A DNA stretch of 64,000 nucleotides from Sulfobacillus acidophilus DSM 10332 (GCA_000237975.1 CP003179.1:2882270-2946269), one strand, 5' to 3'; positions 35,903 through 45,132 are shown, counted from the first letter of the stretch. Numbers and translations: made by a program. Notes: a model not told the origin generated them from the sequence alone.

Positions 35903-36436
35903 TTATCCTGAGCGGAGGATTTTTAACGCCTCCTCCTCGGTAATGACGTGTTGGCTTCCCAAGACTTTACGCAATATGGCCAACCCGTGCGCGCGGCCGG
36001 AAGATCCGTAGGCACTCGCCGTCCACGACGGCACAATGTCTACGCCGATACCCCTATCAAAGGCATCCATCGCGGTTTTACAAACGGAGGCATCCGTCTC
36101 GACACCCGCCAAAACGATGCGGTCAACGTGTGACAGCCGAGCCGTTTGCCAAAATGCTTCCGGTAGACCATAGGTATTGCGACGAATAACCTCGACCGTC
36201 CGGGTGGCATACGGTTCTAAAAGAGTCCAATCTTCGGCGGATTGAAAATCGGTCCACCGAGCCATTAACCGCCGAAACGGGCTGGCCTCATCGTTATAGA
36301 AGGCCGTAATCCAGACACGGGGCCATAGGTCATGGACCGTCAGCCAATTTGCCAAAAGGCGAAACGTGGATTCTACTTGGACATGCCGACGGGCCCAGCC
36401 CACTTGCGGATCCAAAATAAGCAGTCGACTCGCCAT
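35903..36436 (-). CDS. Isochorismatase-like cysteine hydrolase
   Basis: 177 aa, isochorismatase fold. The nucleophilic Cys lies in GVETDASVCKTAMDAF and the first acidic residue in LILDPQ. The usual catalytic Lys position appears to be Arg (VIRRNTYG), which may alter or abolish activity. It resembles nicotinamidase-related proteins, but substrate cannot be assigned. It lies between spoIIP and the divergent rpsT. Confidence 0.8.
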   Translation of the reverse strand: MASRLLILDPQVGWARRHVQVESTFRLLANWLTVHDLWPRVWITAFYNDEASPFRRLMARWTDFQSAEDWTLLEPYATRTVEVIRRNTYGLPEAFWQTARLSHVDRIVLAGVETDASVCKTAMDAFDRGIGVDIVPSWTASAYGSSGRAHGLAILRKVLGSQHVITEEEALKILRSG

Positions 36437-36600
36437 AGTACCCCTTCCTTCAACTCTCGCCTACAATCGCGCCCATATTGCCAGTATAGAGCACCCGTCA
36501 CCGCTCGAACGGACATCTCCCACGCCAATCGTCGTGGCTTCGCTCGCGCGCCAGCCGGCGAAACATCCCGTCAGTCGTCCCCCGAGGATAACCAAGCCTC

Positions 36601-36629
36601 TTTACGGGTTTCACATAACCTGATATAAT
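36601..36629 (+). promoter_or_regulatory. Promoter of rpsT
   Basis: -35 TTTACG (36601-36606), 17-bp spacer, perfect -10 TATAAT (36624-36629). The start codon follows about 15 nt after the expected transcription start, with AGGAGG between them. Confidence 0.7.
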
Positions 36630-36650
36630 GCGCTGTCAGGAGGTATCGGC

Positions 36651-36926
36651 GTGGCCAATATCAAATCTGCCAAAAAGCGTATCCGCCAAACGCGCGTACG
36701 CACCTTGCGTAACCGCATTCGCAAAACCATGGTGCGCACCGCGATTCGCCGGTTTGAGGATGCTCTCAATCGGGGAGACCTGGAGGCTGCGGAAATGGCT
36801 TTGCGGTTTTGTTATGCGCGACTGGACCGTGCTGCCCAGAAGGGGGCCATCCACCGCAATAATGCAAGCCGTCGCAAGTCCCGTTTAGCCCATCGGTTCC
36901 AAAAGGCCAAACAGGCGGCCAGCTAA
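36651..36926 (+). CDS. rpsT: 30S ribosomal protein S20
   Basis: Ribosomal protein bS20, 91 aa, beginning MANIKSAKKRIRQT and strongly basic throughout, with the conserved KGAIHRNNASRRKSRL. GTG start preceded by CAGGAGG. It has its own promoter and terminator. Divergent from the isochorismatase-like gene and convergent with holA. Confidence 0.97.
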   Translation: MANIKSAKKRIRQTRVRTLRNRIRKTMVRTAIRRFEDALNRGDLEAAEMALRFCYARLDRAAQKGAIHRNNASRRKSRLAHRFQKAKQAAS

Positions 36927-36938
36927 ATTGTCAAGGTG

Positions 36939-37949
36939 TTAAGCCCCCCGAACCCGACGGGGGGATTTATTTTGGGTTTCGGGTAAAAGGCCCAGCCAAA
37001 AGATTAGCCAGTCCGTCGCATCCCCGTAGCCGGTTTTCATGGCCCGGTCAATCCGAAAAGCCCAATCGATCAAAAGCTCCAAACGACGGGAATCCCATTT
37101 TTGGGCGGCTTGCCAGAGACGTTTGGCATGAAACCCTTTATAGCCGGCTTGTTGTTCCCACTCAAACGCACTGCGCCCGGCTTTTTGCCATTGCCGGGCC
37201 CGCTCGATCTCGGTCAGCCGACGCGCAAACACCACCAAAAGCATTAATGGCGCCGCACCATCATTGAGCATCTGTATAACCCGGCGAATGGCCTCCGCGC
37301 GCTGCCCGTGAACAATCAAATCAACGACGTCCCAGAGCGACTCCTCGTGATGCCAAGGAATCACCTCCGCCCGAATCCGTTCGGCGCTCCAGGGCTCGCG
37401 TGACGGTATGAGAGCCATCTTATCCAGTTCGTTTAACGCATGGTACTCGTCGGGATACACCAACGCCGCAAATTGGTTTAGTGCCGCATCGGGCCAATGC
37501 AACCGACGAGCGGCGGCCGCTTCGGCAACGAATTGCCGGAACGCGTCTTCCGGCATGACGGCAGCCTCAATCAGGGCGGCGGCAGGAAGCCACTCCTTCC
37601 AACCGGAAATCAGTTTGTCTTCCCGCAAAATCAAAATGGTGTCCGTGATCGGGTTTTTGACATATGCTTTTAAACTCTCCTCTTTTTTGGGCCACTTACC
37701 CTGTCGGATCACCACCACTTGGCGGGAAGCGAAAAAGCCTTCCGTTGCTAAGCGCAGGCGTACCTCGGTAAAGTCTACCGCCCCTTCGAACAGATGGCGC
37801 CCATCCTCGTCCGATCCCAGAAACTGATGGGTCACCAGACGGATCCATTGGCTTGCCCAATATTCCTGGGGGCCATAAACCACGTAGAGCGGTTGAAAGG
37901 CGGGCGCTTTATCTTCCGCCAACTTCCGAACGGCTTGCCATGCCATCAT
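36939..37949 (-). CDS. holA: DNA polymerase III delta subunit
   Basis: Clamp-loader delta subunit, 336 aa from the ATG at 37949 (GGAGG 8 nt upstream). It starts MMAWQAVRKLAE, and PLYVVYGPQEYWASQWI fits the family N-terminal ATPase-like domain (Walker motif degenerate, as usual for delta). The C-terminal domain is rich in Arg and Trp. holA next to rpsT, convergent, is a conserved Firmicutes arrangement. The terminator of rpsT lies within its last codons. Confidence 0.92.
   Translation of the reverse strand: MMAWQAVRKLAEDKAPAFQPLYVVYGPQEYWASQWIRLVTHQFLGSDEDGRHLFEGAVDFTEVRLRLATEGFFASRQVVVIRQGKWPKKEESLKAYVKNPITDTILILREDKLISGWKEWLPAAALIEAAVMPEDAFRQFVAEAAAARRLHWPDAALNQFAALVYPDEYHALNELDKMALIPSREPWSAERIRAEVIPWHHEESLWDVVDLIVHGQRAEAIRRVIQMLNDGAAPLMLLVVFARRLTEIERARQWQKAGRSAFEWEQQAGYKGFHAKRLWQAAQKWDSRRLELLIDWAFRIDRAMKTGYGDATDWLIFWLGLLPETQNKSPRRVRGA
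36944..36974 (+). terminator. Intrinsic terminator of rpsT
   Basis: CCCCCCG / CGGGGGG stem with a 7-nt loop and ATTTATTTT after it. It lies inside the 3' end of the convergent holA coding sequence, so one stretch of DNA serves both as coding sequence and terminator. Confidence 0.82.
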
Positions 37950-38081
37950 GAAAATGCCTCCGAGCACTGTTCTCTTGCCGTCATTGTATCAAATATCAAA
38001 GTCCTATCCCCTCGTCGCATATGCCCTCGCAAAGTTGGTCACGCTGTATTTATCACGAGATTGATCGAGGGAGGCCAGTGA

Positions 38082-39815
38082 ATGGGCAATCCGCCGCGCC
38101 TGTCGCCGGAGGCTTTCACCCTCATGCAAAACATTCTCGATACGCAGGCGACCTTGCGTGATGTGACCCCGACCGACATCACGCTAACCCAAGATTTGAT
38201 TACCGAGTTGAAAACCCTCGAAGCGCGCCTGAGTGCACTGTTGACCGACTTGGGCCATCAAGCGTCTTTAGATCAATTTTCGGGAGACACTCAGGCCGCC
38301 TACCAACGCCTAAAGAATACCGTGGGCCAGTCACCCGATGTCATTGTCCGGCAATTTACCATTGGCCAGAACGCCCGCATACCGGCGGTGCTGACCTTTG
38401 TGGACGGGTTGGTGGATAACACGATGGTTGATCAGGATATTCTGGAGGTCGCCCAATCTTTTAGCCAGGACCAACATCTGAAAGACAATCCCGAGACGTG
38501 TCTCAATATCTTGCAACACGCCGTGTTGGGAGCCGGTCATGTCAGTACCGAAACCGCATGGAGCACCCTCGTGCCCAAACTCATGGGGGGTAACACCCTT
38601 GTCTTTGTTGAGGGTTCGTCTAAAGTGTTGGTGGTGGATACCGTCAAATTTCCGGCCCGTAGCATTTCCGAACCCACCAACGAGCGCTCGGTCAATGGCC
38701 CTCAAGAAGCGTTTAATGAAGTCATTTTGACCTCGATGAACTTGATTCGTCGGCGTATCCGCTCCCCCAACCTGCATTTTGACGTTCTCACCTTGGGGGA
38801 CTTGACCCGGACTTCCGTCGCCATTAGCCATATTGAAGGCGTCACCAATCCCGAATTGGTGGCCGCCGTCAAAAAACGCTTGGGCGCGGTGCAAATGGAC
38901 GGTGTCTATTTATCCCAGCAACTGATTCCGGCCCTGTCGTCCAACCCCTGGTCCCTTTTTCCCCAAGTCCGGAGTACCGAACGGGTGGACGTGGCCGTCC
39001 GCGACTTGATTTTAGGGAAAGTGGTGATACTTATCGACAATACACCCTATGCTTTGACGGTCCCGTCAACGCTGATGGATTTCTATCAGACCACCGACGA
39101 TTATACGACGAGTTTTTGGGGCGCCTCGTTAGAACGGCTCATCCGGTTTTTAGGCCTCTTCCTAGGGTTATTACTGCCGCCCCTTTACATCGCCTTAACC
39201 AGTGTCAATCCCGAACTCTTGCCGGCAAAACTCGTCCTCACGATTGCCGGTTCTCGGGTAGGTCTCCCCACCCCGCCCTTCTTTGAGGTCTTGGTGATGT
39301 GGGCCATCATCGAGGTAATGCGGGAAGCGGCCGTCCGTTTGCCCAAGCAGTTGTCCAATACGCTGGGGACGGTCGGCGCCATCGTGGTCGGTACGGCGAT
39401 CGTTAAAGCCGGTATCGTATCCCCGATTATGATTGTCATCATCACCTTAACCGCGTTAGGACTTTTTACGTCGCCGGTGTTTGAAATGGCCGTACCTTGG
39501 CGCGTCATCTTTTGGTTTTTGATCGTGACAAGCTATTTGATGGGGTTATTTGGCATCATCTTGGCGCTGCTCATTATTCTGGGGCATCTCGCCTCGCTCG
39601 AGAACTTCGGGGTTCCCTATTTATCGCCCTTCGGACCGTATCGCTCACGCGACTTGAAAGATTCGTTGCTGCGCTTCCCGCAGTTCACCATGAAGCGGCG
39701 ACCGGCCTATTTACGGGCTATCAAACCAACGCACGTCAAAACCTCGCATCCCGACACCATGCTACATCCGGAACTTCATCAAACCCAGAAAGCGCGGTGG
39801 GGCGACCATGAATAA
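38082..39815 (+). CDS. Spore germination receptor subunit, GerA family (A subunit, operon 2)
   Basis: 577-aa A subunit, longer than that of operon 1 because of an extended N-terminus (about 75 residues) and a hydrophilic tail. The soluble domain holds VRQFTIG, PARSISEPTNERSVNGPQEAF; the membrane part ends with LENFGVPYLSPFGPYRSRDLKD. The start follows GGGAGG. Its stop overlaps the C-subunit gene by 8 bp, giving order A-C-B here. This is a second, divergent receptor that probably senses a different germinant. Confidence 0.92.
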   Translation: MGNPPRLSPEAFTLMQNILDTQATLRDVTPTDITLTQDLITELKTLEARLSALLTDLGHQASLDQFSGDTQAAYQRLKNTVGQSPDVIVRQFTIGQNARIPAVLTFVDGLVDNTMVDQDILEVAQSFSQDQHLKDNPETCLNILQHAVLGAGHVSTETAWSTLVPKLMGGNTLVFVEGSSKVLVVDTVKFPARSISEPTNERSVNGPQEAFNEVILTSMNLIRRRIRSPNLHFDVLTLGDLTRTSVAISHIEGVTNPELVAAVKKRLGAVQMDGVYLSQQLIPALSSNPWSLFPQVRSTERVDVAVRDLILGKVVILIDNTPYALTVPSTLMDFYQTTDDYTTSFWGASLERLIRFLGLFLGLLLPPLYIALTSVNPELLPAKLVLTIAGSRVGLPTPPFFEVLVMWAIIEVMREAAVRLPKQLSNTLGTVGAIVVGTAIVKAGIVSPIMIVIITLTALGLFTSPVFEMAVPWRVIFWFLIVTSYLMGLFGIILALLIILGHLASLENFGVPYLSPFGPYRSRDLKDSLLRFPQFTMKRRPAYLRAIKPTHVKTSHPDTMLHPELHQTQKARWGDHE

Positions 39816-40929
39816 GAAACGGGTCCGCATCTGGGGGCTTCTTTTAATCTTTTTGAGTCTTAGCTTGGCCGGATGCTGGGACAACGTCCCGTTAGAGTCA
39901 CGTAACTTGGTCGATGCCATGGGCTTTTATCCCGGCCCCAAGCCGGGATGGATGACGGTGTATTTTGAGTTTCCCACCCCCACCGGTATGGCAGCCAACA
40001 CCACTTCGTCCTCCGGAGGTGGGTCGGGACCGGATTTTACCTATCTCACCGGCATTGGCCGAAGTTTGGGGGAAGCCTTCTCCGCCGCCCAAGCAAAATC
40101 CTCACGCGATCTCTATTTGGGCCATGTGGAACTGTTTGTGTTTTCCACCCATCTACCCGCCCGGCAATTTCGCACCATTGTCAGCAGTTTGGCTCGCATC
40201 GGCACTCTGGATAAAACGCCGTTCGTGGCCGTGACCGGTGCGCCCTTTGCCGAGGTTCTAGGAAAGGTGACCCCACAATCCCGGTTTCCCTCGCTCTATT
40301 TTGAACGCCTCTTTTCCTGCCCGACTTGCCAACAATTGGGCTTAGGGGTGCGATTTTGGCAATTGGAGGAACGGCTAGCCACACCGGGAGTGGATGCCGT
40401 ATTGCCGTACATCAAACCGGTGGCGGAAGGACAGGCGGTCAACCGGGTCGCTCTTTACCGTGGCCCCCAATACGTCACCACCTTGTCCGTACCCGAAACC
40501 ACCGCTTACGCCCTTATCGCGGGCCATAGCTATAAAACCAGCCTTTATCTGACCCACGCCTATGATGCCAACTTGATTGCCATTACCGGTCCGAGTCGCC
40601 TATCGGTCGCTATGGTTGGCGATCAAGTGAAAGCCACCGTCAATCTGGCCCTGACCGCAACGTTGGAATCGCTCGACACGAATACCGAAACGGCACAACA
40701 GCTCTCCCAAATCAGTCAACAAGCCTCGGCCGTCCTGGCCCATACGGTGGCCCACTTTCTCGAACATACGCAAAAGCTGGATACCGACGTGTTAGGGGTG
40801 GGCCGATTACTCAGTTGGACGGCACCCCGCCAGTTCGCGCGAGTGGGGTCTTGGGCCAAACGCTATCCCCAAGTGCGCTTTACCGTTCATTGCCGGGTAA
40901 AAATCAACGAAATGGGCGATATTAGATAG
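39808..40929 (+). CDS. Spore germination lipoprotein, Ger(x)C family (operon 2)
   Basis: 373-aa lipoprotein; signal peptide with lipobox LAGC at about residues 20-23, then CWDNVPLESRNLVDAMG, the family start. The mature part is beta-rich and extracytoplasmic. Includes a Ser/Gly-rich loop (SSSGGGSG) and a CPTC pair. Overlaps the A subunit by 8 bp; the B subunit follows after 16 bp. Confidence 0.9.
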   Translation: MNKKRVRIWGLLLIFLSLSLAGCWDNVPLESRNLVDAMGFYPGPKPGWMTVYFEFPTPTGMAANTTSSSGGGSGPDFTYLTGIGRSLGEAFSAAQAKSSRDLYLGHVELFVFSTHLPARQFRTIVSSLARIGTLDKTPFVAVTGAPFAEVLGKVTPQSRFPSLYFERLFSCPTCQQLGLGVRFWQLEERLATPGVDAVLPYIKPVAEGQAVNRVALYRGPQYVTTLSVPETTAYALIAGHSYKTSLYLTHAYDANLIAITGPSRLSVAMVGDQVKATVNLALTATLESLDTNTETAQQLSQISQQASAVLAHTVAHFLEHTQKLDTDVLGVGRLLSWTAPRQFARVGSWAKRYPQVRFTVHCRVKINEMGDIR

Positions 40930-40945
40930 CCGGGAGGACCGCCGC

Positions 40946-42088
40946 ATGAAAAACCATCGCCAAGCGCGCATTTCTGCCGCGCAATTTGCCACCATGGTCA
41001 CCAGCGCCTATTTAGGGCTCGGGATCTATTACTTTCCCCGCCCGTTAGTATCGGCCGCCGGCCGATCCGGCATCTATGGCTTATGGCTCGACGGCTTAGT
41101 GGCCGGTGGCCTGATGTGGCTCATGTTCCGCGCCAACCGCGTCATTCCCACCGAGACTCTCAGCGAATATGGGCCCCAGCTCTTGGGAAAACCGCTCGGC
41201 TACCTCATTGCCGGAGTCACTATCGCCTACCATGTGGCATTGGCGATCAGTGCGGCGATTTTATATAGCTTCGTCATCGGCAATATTTTCTTGCCCACCA
41301 CTCCCATTTGGGCCATTGATGGCGCCATGACCGTCACCGCTGCCTACCTCGCCTTGACCGGAACCGCGGGTTTAGCCCGCACGCTCCAAGCCGCCTATTT
41401 ACCGACTCTGGTCGTGGCGGTGTTTTCGGTCGTGTTGGCCATCTCTTTAATTCATCATCCGGTGTTGTTAATTCCGTCCGGCGACCTCGCCATCATACCT
41501 ATCTTAAAAGGTGCGTATCGCCAATTTCTCATCTTTATCGGCTTTGAAGTAAGCGTCACCCTCTATCCTTACGTACGCGACGGCGACCGAGGGGAGGCCG
41601 AACGCTATAGTTTTTATGCCTTAATCGGGGTGGTTGTGGTCCTCACCGGGATCTATGAAATTACCCTGAGCATTTTCGGCCCGGCCTTGATTTCCCAACT
41701 GCGTTGGCCCCTGGCGACCACTTATGGCGTCATTTCGGCGCCCGGATTTTTTATTTCCAAGTTGGGAACATTCCTCAACGTGTTATGGACTATCGTCATT
41801 GTGGCCTTTTTGGCCTTGCGCCTTTGGTGCTTAGGCCATGATGTCAACGCCCTCTTCCCCCATCCGTCCACCAAAACCTTTCAGTGGGGAGTCGTTATCA
41901 TGGCCGTAACGGTCATGATTATGGCGCCCTTAATTCCGAACGCCAAAATTGACGATATTTTGAGTACCACCTATTTGATCCCGCTCGGCCTCGGCTACCT
42001 GGCCGGCGTTCCCCTTTTAATTCTATTGGCGGCCCGCCTACGTCGGCATCTCGTCAGCCATTTGCGGCTGTCGTCGGAGAGTCCGTAA
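40946..42088 (+). CDS. Spore germination permease, GerB family (operon 2)
   Basis: 380-aa membrane protein with about ten helices, APC-like. It starts MKNHRQARISAAQFATMVTS, typical of GerB permeases, and IGFEVSVTLYPYVRD is a conserved mid-protein segment. Shine-Dalgarno GGGAGG before the ATG. The 3' end overlaps the convergent histidine kinase gene by 35 bp. Confidence 0.9.
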   Translation: MKNHRQARISAAQFATMVTSAYLGLGIYYFPRPLVSAAGRSGIYGLWLDGLVAGGLMWLMFRANRVIPTETLSEYGPQLLGKPLGYLIAGVTIAYHVALAISAAILYSFVIGNIFLPTTPIWAIDGAMTVTAAYLALTGTAGLARTLQAAYLPTLVVAVFSVVLAISLIHHPVLLIPSGDLAIIPILKGAYRQFLIFIGFEVSVTLYPYVRDGDRGEAERYSFYALIGVVVVLTGIYEITLSIFGPALISQLRWPLATTYGVISAPGFFISKLGTFLNVLWTIVIVAFLALRLWCLGHDVNALFPHPSTKTFQWGVVIMAVTVMIMAPLIPNAKIDDILSTTYLIPLGLGYLAGVPLLILLAARLRRHLVSHLRLSSESP

Positions 42089-43364
42089 TGTCCGGTGCCT
42101 CCGGAATCCAAATATGGGCCACCGTCCCCTGCTTACCGGAGATGACTTCCAAAAATCCGCCGTGAGCTTCCACCAGCCGCTGCACCACAAATAAGCCAAG
42201 CCCGGTACCGGAGGCTTTCGTCGTCACGCGTTTCACAAACAGTTGGGCCTGCACTTCCGGAGGAATGCCGGGCCCGTCGTCCTCTACCGTCAGGCGCACA
42301 TAGCCGCCGTCTTTTCGGTAAAGTATCCGAATTGTGGTACCTCGGCCCTCCGTCATGGCATCTAAAGCATTTTTCATCAAGTTCAAAAGGATTTGTTGCA
42401 ATCGGTCCGGATCCGCATAAAGCATTTGTGTCGCTTCATACTGCTTATCCAAACGCACGGCGAGAGCACCGCGTTGTCCGCGTCCCACCGAATACCACGC
42501 TTGTTCGACAATCTCGTCCAGACGGACCCGGCGGGGATGCACTCTGAGCGGTCGAAATACGAAGAGAAGGTCATCGGTTAAGCGGGTGAGCCGTTCAATT
42601 TCGTGCATCATGGGCGACAAATAGGTGCTGCGCTCGTCGTCCGTGGCCATTTGAGCCATTTCGACATAACCGCTCAAGGCGGCCAAGGGATTTCGAATTT
42701 CGTGGACCATGCCCGCCAGATAGTCGGAGGAAATGGAATCCTGGGGAGCTCCGCTACCGGTAATTTCGGTCAGGACATATGGGCCTATGACCGAAAACCG
42801 TACCACTTGCTGACGAATCCGCCGCACCCGAAAGGTCGCCGGAGTTTCCGGGCGGGTCAGCTGGTGCCACGGCGGAAATTCCGCTACCGAGTCCCACGCC
42901 GTCCCGACGGTGACCCCCAGCTGCTCTTGGGCAGCCCGGTTAACCCACACCACCTGCCCTTGATAGGCAAAAATAATACCCGTCTTGAGCCCGTTGGCCA
43001 GCCAATTTTCTAGGGGCGCAGGCGTCCACACGAGATATGCCGTCACGTTGCCGGACACGTCACATAACGGCTCCACCGATACGGTCAAGGCGTAATGATC
43101 CCCCTGAATCGTTTGGGATTTTACCGGCGGATGCTGTAGAATATCATCCATAAAGCGCGCATACGCATCAGGATATTGAGCCATAAGCCAGCCGACGAGC
43201 TTTCGCGCCGACTCGTTAGCCCAACGCCAACGTCCTTCCATTAATAAACCCAACGGAAACGGGAACCGGCTTAAAACCTCTTTGCGGACGACAAAATCAT
43301 TGACAAAGGTTAGCGTTTCCGCAAACGGAAACTCAAAAGCGCCATCCTCATCCCAAGTTCTCAC
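42054..43364 (-). CDS. PAS-containing sensor histidine kinase
   Basis: 436-aa soluble kinase without membrane helices. Two PAS-like segments (about residues 30-115 and 120-200) precede the phosphoacceptor helix with MVHEIRNPLAALSGY (His221) and an HATPase domain with NLMKNALDAM, DDGPGIPPE and GTGLGLFVV. GTG start with AAGGTGG upstream. No response regulator is adjacent, as is typical of orphan sporulation kinases (KinA/KinE type) that feed the Spo0A phosphorelay. Spo0A-box-like sites upstream support that idea, but it is inference. Confidence 0.88.
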   Translation of the reverse strand: MRTWDEDGAFEFPFAETLTFVNDFVVRKEVLSRFPFPLGLLMEGRWRWANESARKLVGWLMAQYPDAYARFMDDILQHPPVKSQTIQGDHYALTVSVEPLCDVSGNVTAYLVWTPAPLENWLANGLKTGIIFAYQGQVVWVNRAAQEQLGVTVGTAWDSVAEFPPWHQLTRPETPATFRVRRIRQQVVRFSVIGPYVLTEITGSGAPQDSISSDYLAGMVHEIRNPLAALSGYVEMAQMATDDERSTYLSPMMHEIERLTRLTDDLLFVFRPLRVHPRRVRLDEIVEQAWYSVGRGQRGALAVRLDKQYEATQMLYADPDRLQQILLNLMKNALDAMTEGRGTTIRILYRKDGGYVRLTVEDDGPGIPPEVQAQLFVKRVTTKASGTGLGLFVVQRLVEAHGGFLEVISGKQGTVAHIWIPEAPDITDSPTTAANG

Positions 43365-43434
43365 GCGTTCGCCACCTTGCTAACATTTGAGCTAAATTTA
43401 GGGCGGGGCTTGGATGCAATGCCATTTAAAAAGG

Positions 43435-43454
43435 TTCGACAAAAATTTGTCCAC
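43435..43454. promoter_or_regulatory. Pair of Spo0A-box-like sites
   Basis: TTCGACAAA is the exact reverse complement of the 0A box TTTGTCGAA (43435-43443); TTTGTCCAC (43446-43454) faces it in the other orientation. They lie between the histidine kinase and the P450 gene, 70-90 bp from the kinase start. On the kinase strand AAAGGAGTG and GTCGAAC, 11 bp apart, loosely resemble a sigma-H promoter. Confidence 0.45.
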
Positions 43455-43547
43455 TCCTTTTTTCCCGAGCGTCGACCGCGTAAAAGTCCTCGTTGAGACA
43501 TAATTGATACGGTGCCAAGCAAACGGCACGAAACGGGGGATATTGAC

Positions 43548-44786
43548 GTGAAGAACGAAGAGCGGCAACCGGTGCCGGGCCCTTCCGCTGGAGGATGGCG
43601 CCATCTCGTGTGGTTTCATCGTCAGCCGTTATATTGGTTAAAATCGCTGGCTGACCAGTACGGTCCCCTAACGGCCTTTCGGTTGGGTCCATGGCCCTTT
43701 TTGTTGGCCTCAGGGCCAAAGACGGTGGGAACGATTTTACGGCGGCACGGTAAGGAGTTTGTCAAAAGGCCGGGTCTCAAAACGGATAACCCGCTGATTG
43801 GGGCAGGTCTTTTGACCACGGAAGGATCGTATTGGGCGGAAGAACGACGGCGAGAGGCCCCGCTTTTTACCCCGACCAACGTGAAGCGTCTACTGACCGC
43901 CGACGTGATGCCGTGGAGTGTAAAATGGGCCGATGCCCTACCGACGGACCGTCCGGTCGAGCTTCATAGCCTCTTTTTACGTGGAACCTTAGACTTGGTG
44001 ATTCGGACCCTGTTTGCCGATAGCGGACCCCAACCGCTGGCGGCGTATCAGGAAGACCTGGCCTGGATTATGCACCACTTCTATCACCGCCTAAGAAGCC
44101 CGTTTCGGCCCCCCTACCATTGGCCGTGGCCTTTCAACCGACGCTACCACGAGCACGCCCGTCGGCTTGAAACTTTTTTCGATCACTGGCATCCGGAACC
44201 TAAGCTCTATGAGACACTCGGTACACGATTTAATCCGAACGACCCCGGCGACCGGGCCAAAGCCGTCACGCTACTGCTGGCCGGTCAGGAAACCACCGCC
44301 AACGCGTTGACTTGGACTCTCTGGCTTCTCGCCACTCACCCCCATTGGCAGCAGCGACTTTGGGAGCAACCGGAGGAGCTGGATGGGGTATTACAGGAAT
44401 CCCTACGGCTTTATCCTCCGGTTTGGCTAATCAGCCGGGAAACTACGCGGTCAGTCACGTTCGAAGGGTATGACCTTCCCCCTCACACCAAAATTCTGAT
44501 TTCGCCTTGGGTGTCTCATCGAAACCCGGACGTGTTTCCGGACCCGGCCGCATTTCAACCCCAACGCTGGCAAAGCGCCGCTCCTCCCCTCGATGGCTAT
44601 TTTCCATTTGGCGGTGGCCCCCGACGGTGTATCGGTCAGGCATTTGCCGTAGGTGAAATGCGTGCCGTCATACAAGCGATTTTAGCGCGCTATCGGATTG
44701 AGCCGGCCGGTCCCGAGCCCACGGTTTTTCCGGCGATGACACTGGAACCCGGCACCCCGGTTTACGTCCAGTTAAAAAGCCGCTAA
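43548..44786 (+). CDS. Cytochrome P450
   Basis: Heme monooxygenase, 412 aa from the GTG at 43548 (GGGGGA 8 nt upstream; a GTG at 43512 lacks a ribosome-binding site). The oxygen-binding I helix AGQETTANALTW, ExxR (ESLR) and the heme loop FPFGGGPRRCIGQAFA with the thiolate Cys are intact. No signal or membrane anchor, so it is soluble. No ferredoxin or reductase is adjacent, so the redox partner and substrate are unknown. Confidence 0.93.
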   Translation: MKNEERQPVPGPSAGGWRHLVWFHRQPLYWLKSLADQYGPLTAFRLGPWPFLLASGPKTVGTILRRHGKEFVKRPGLKTDNPLIGAGLLTTEGSYWAEERRREAPLFTPTNVKRLLTADVMPWSVKWADALPTDRPVELHSLFLRGTLDLVIRTLFADSGPQPLAAYQEDLAWIMHHFYHRLRSPFRPPYHWPWPFNRRYHEHARRLETFFDHWHPEPKLYETLGTRFNPNDPGDRAKAVTLLLAGQETTANALTWTLWLLATHPHWQQRLWEQPEELDGVLQESLRLYPPVWLISRETTRSVTFEGYDLPPHTKILISPWVSHRNPDVFPDPAAFQPQRWQSAAPPLDGYFPFGGGPRRCIGQAFAVGEMRAVIQAILARYRIEPAGPEPTVFPAMTLEPGTPVYVQLKSR

Positions 44787-45022
44787 CGCCGATGCCGGGG
44801 GCGAAACGGCACGACCCGCGAACCGGAGGCGGGATACGTCCACGGGACCTGGCGGATGCTCCGGCGCACAAAAAACGCCGCCCCAGGCGCAATAACGAAA
44901 TAGCTGAGTCCGCCCCAAGCCAGATCACGGGGATTATGGGTCCAGGCCATGATTCCCATATTGAGGACCAAAGGCGCCAACGAAAGCCATAAAGCCATAC
45001 GCCGTACTCCAATCTGTCTCAT
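44783..45022 (-). CDS. Small two-helix membrane protein
   Basis: 79 aa, not recognised. Two hydrophobic stretches (about residues 9-27 and 36-53) with a basic C-terminal tail rich in Arg, giving both ends probably cytoplasmic. GGGGGAAGGG before the ATG is a strong ribosome-binding site. It converges with the P450 gene, overlapping by 4 bp. Confidence 0.62.
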   Translation of the reverse strand: MRQIGVRRMALWLSLAPLVLNMGIMAWTHNPRDLAWGGLSYFVIAPGAAFFVRRSIRQVPWTYPASGSRVVPFRPRHRR

Positions 45023-45094
45023 GCGCGACCCTTCCCCCTTTATCCTTACTGTACGGTTTCTCGGAATCCAGGGCTATTGGCCCCCGAACCGAAA

Positions 45095-45132
45095 ATTTAT
45101 CGACCGTAAACAAAGTCCGGTCGGTGATAAAT
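45095..45132. repeat. Imperfect inverted repeat upstream of hsp20
   Basis: ATTTATC...GATAAAT with inner GACCG/CGGTC arms around an 11-bp centre, about 130 bp upstream of hsp20. It could be an operator or a hairpin ending the small minus-strand gene's regulatory region; nothing decides between these. Confidence 0.35.

Noticed and set aside
37968-38081. Sigma-G promoter for ger operon 2
   Set aside because: GCATA is present, but the spacing to any CATNNTA-like box is wrong, so I did not call it.
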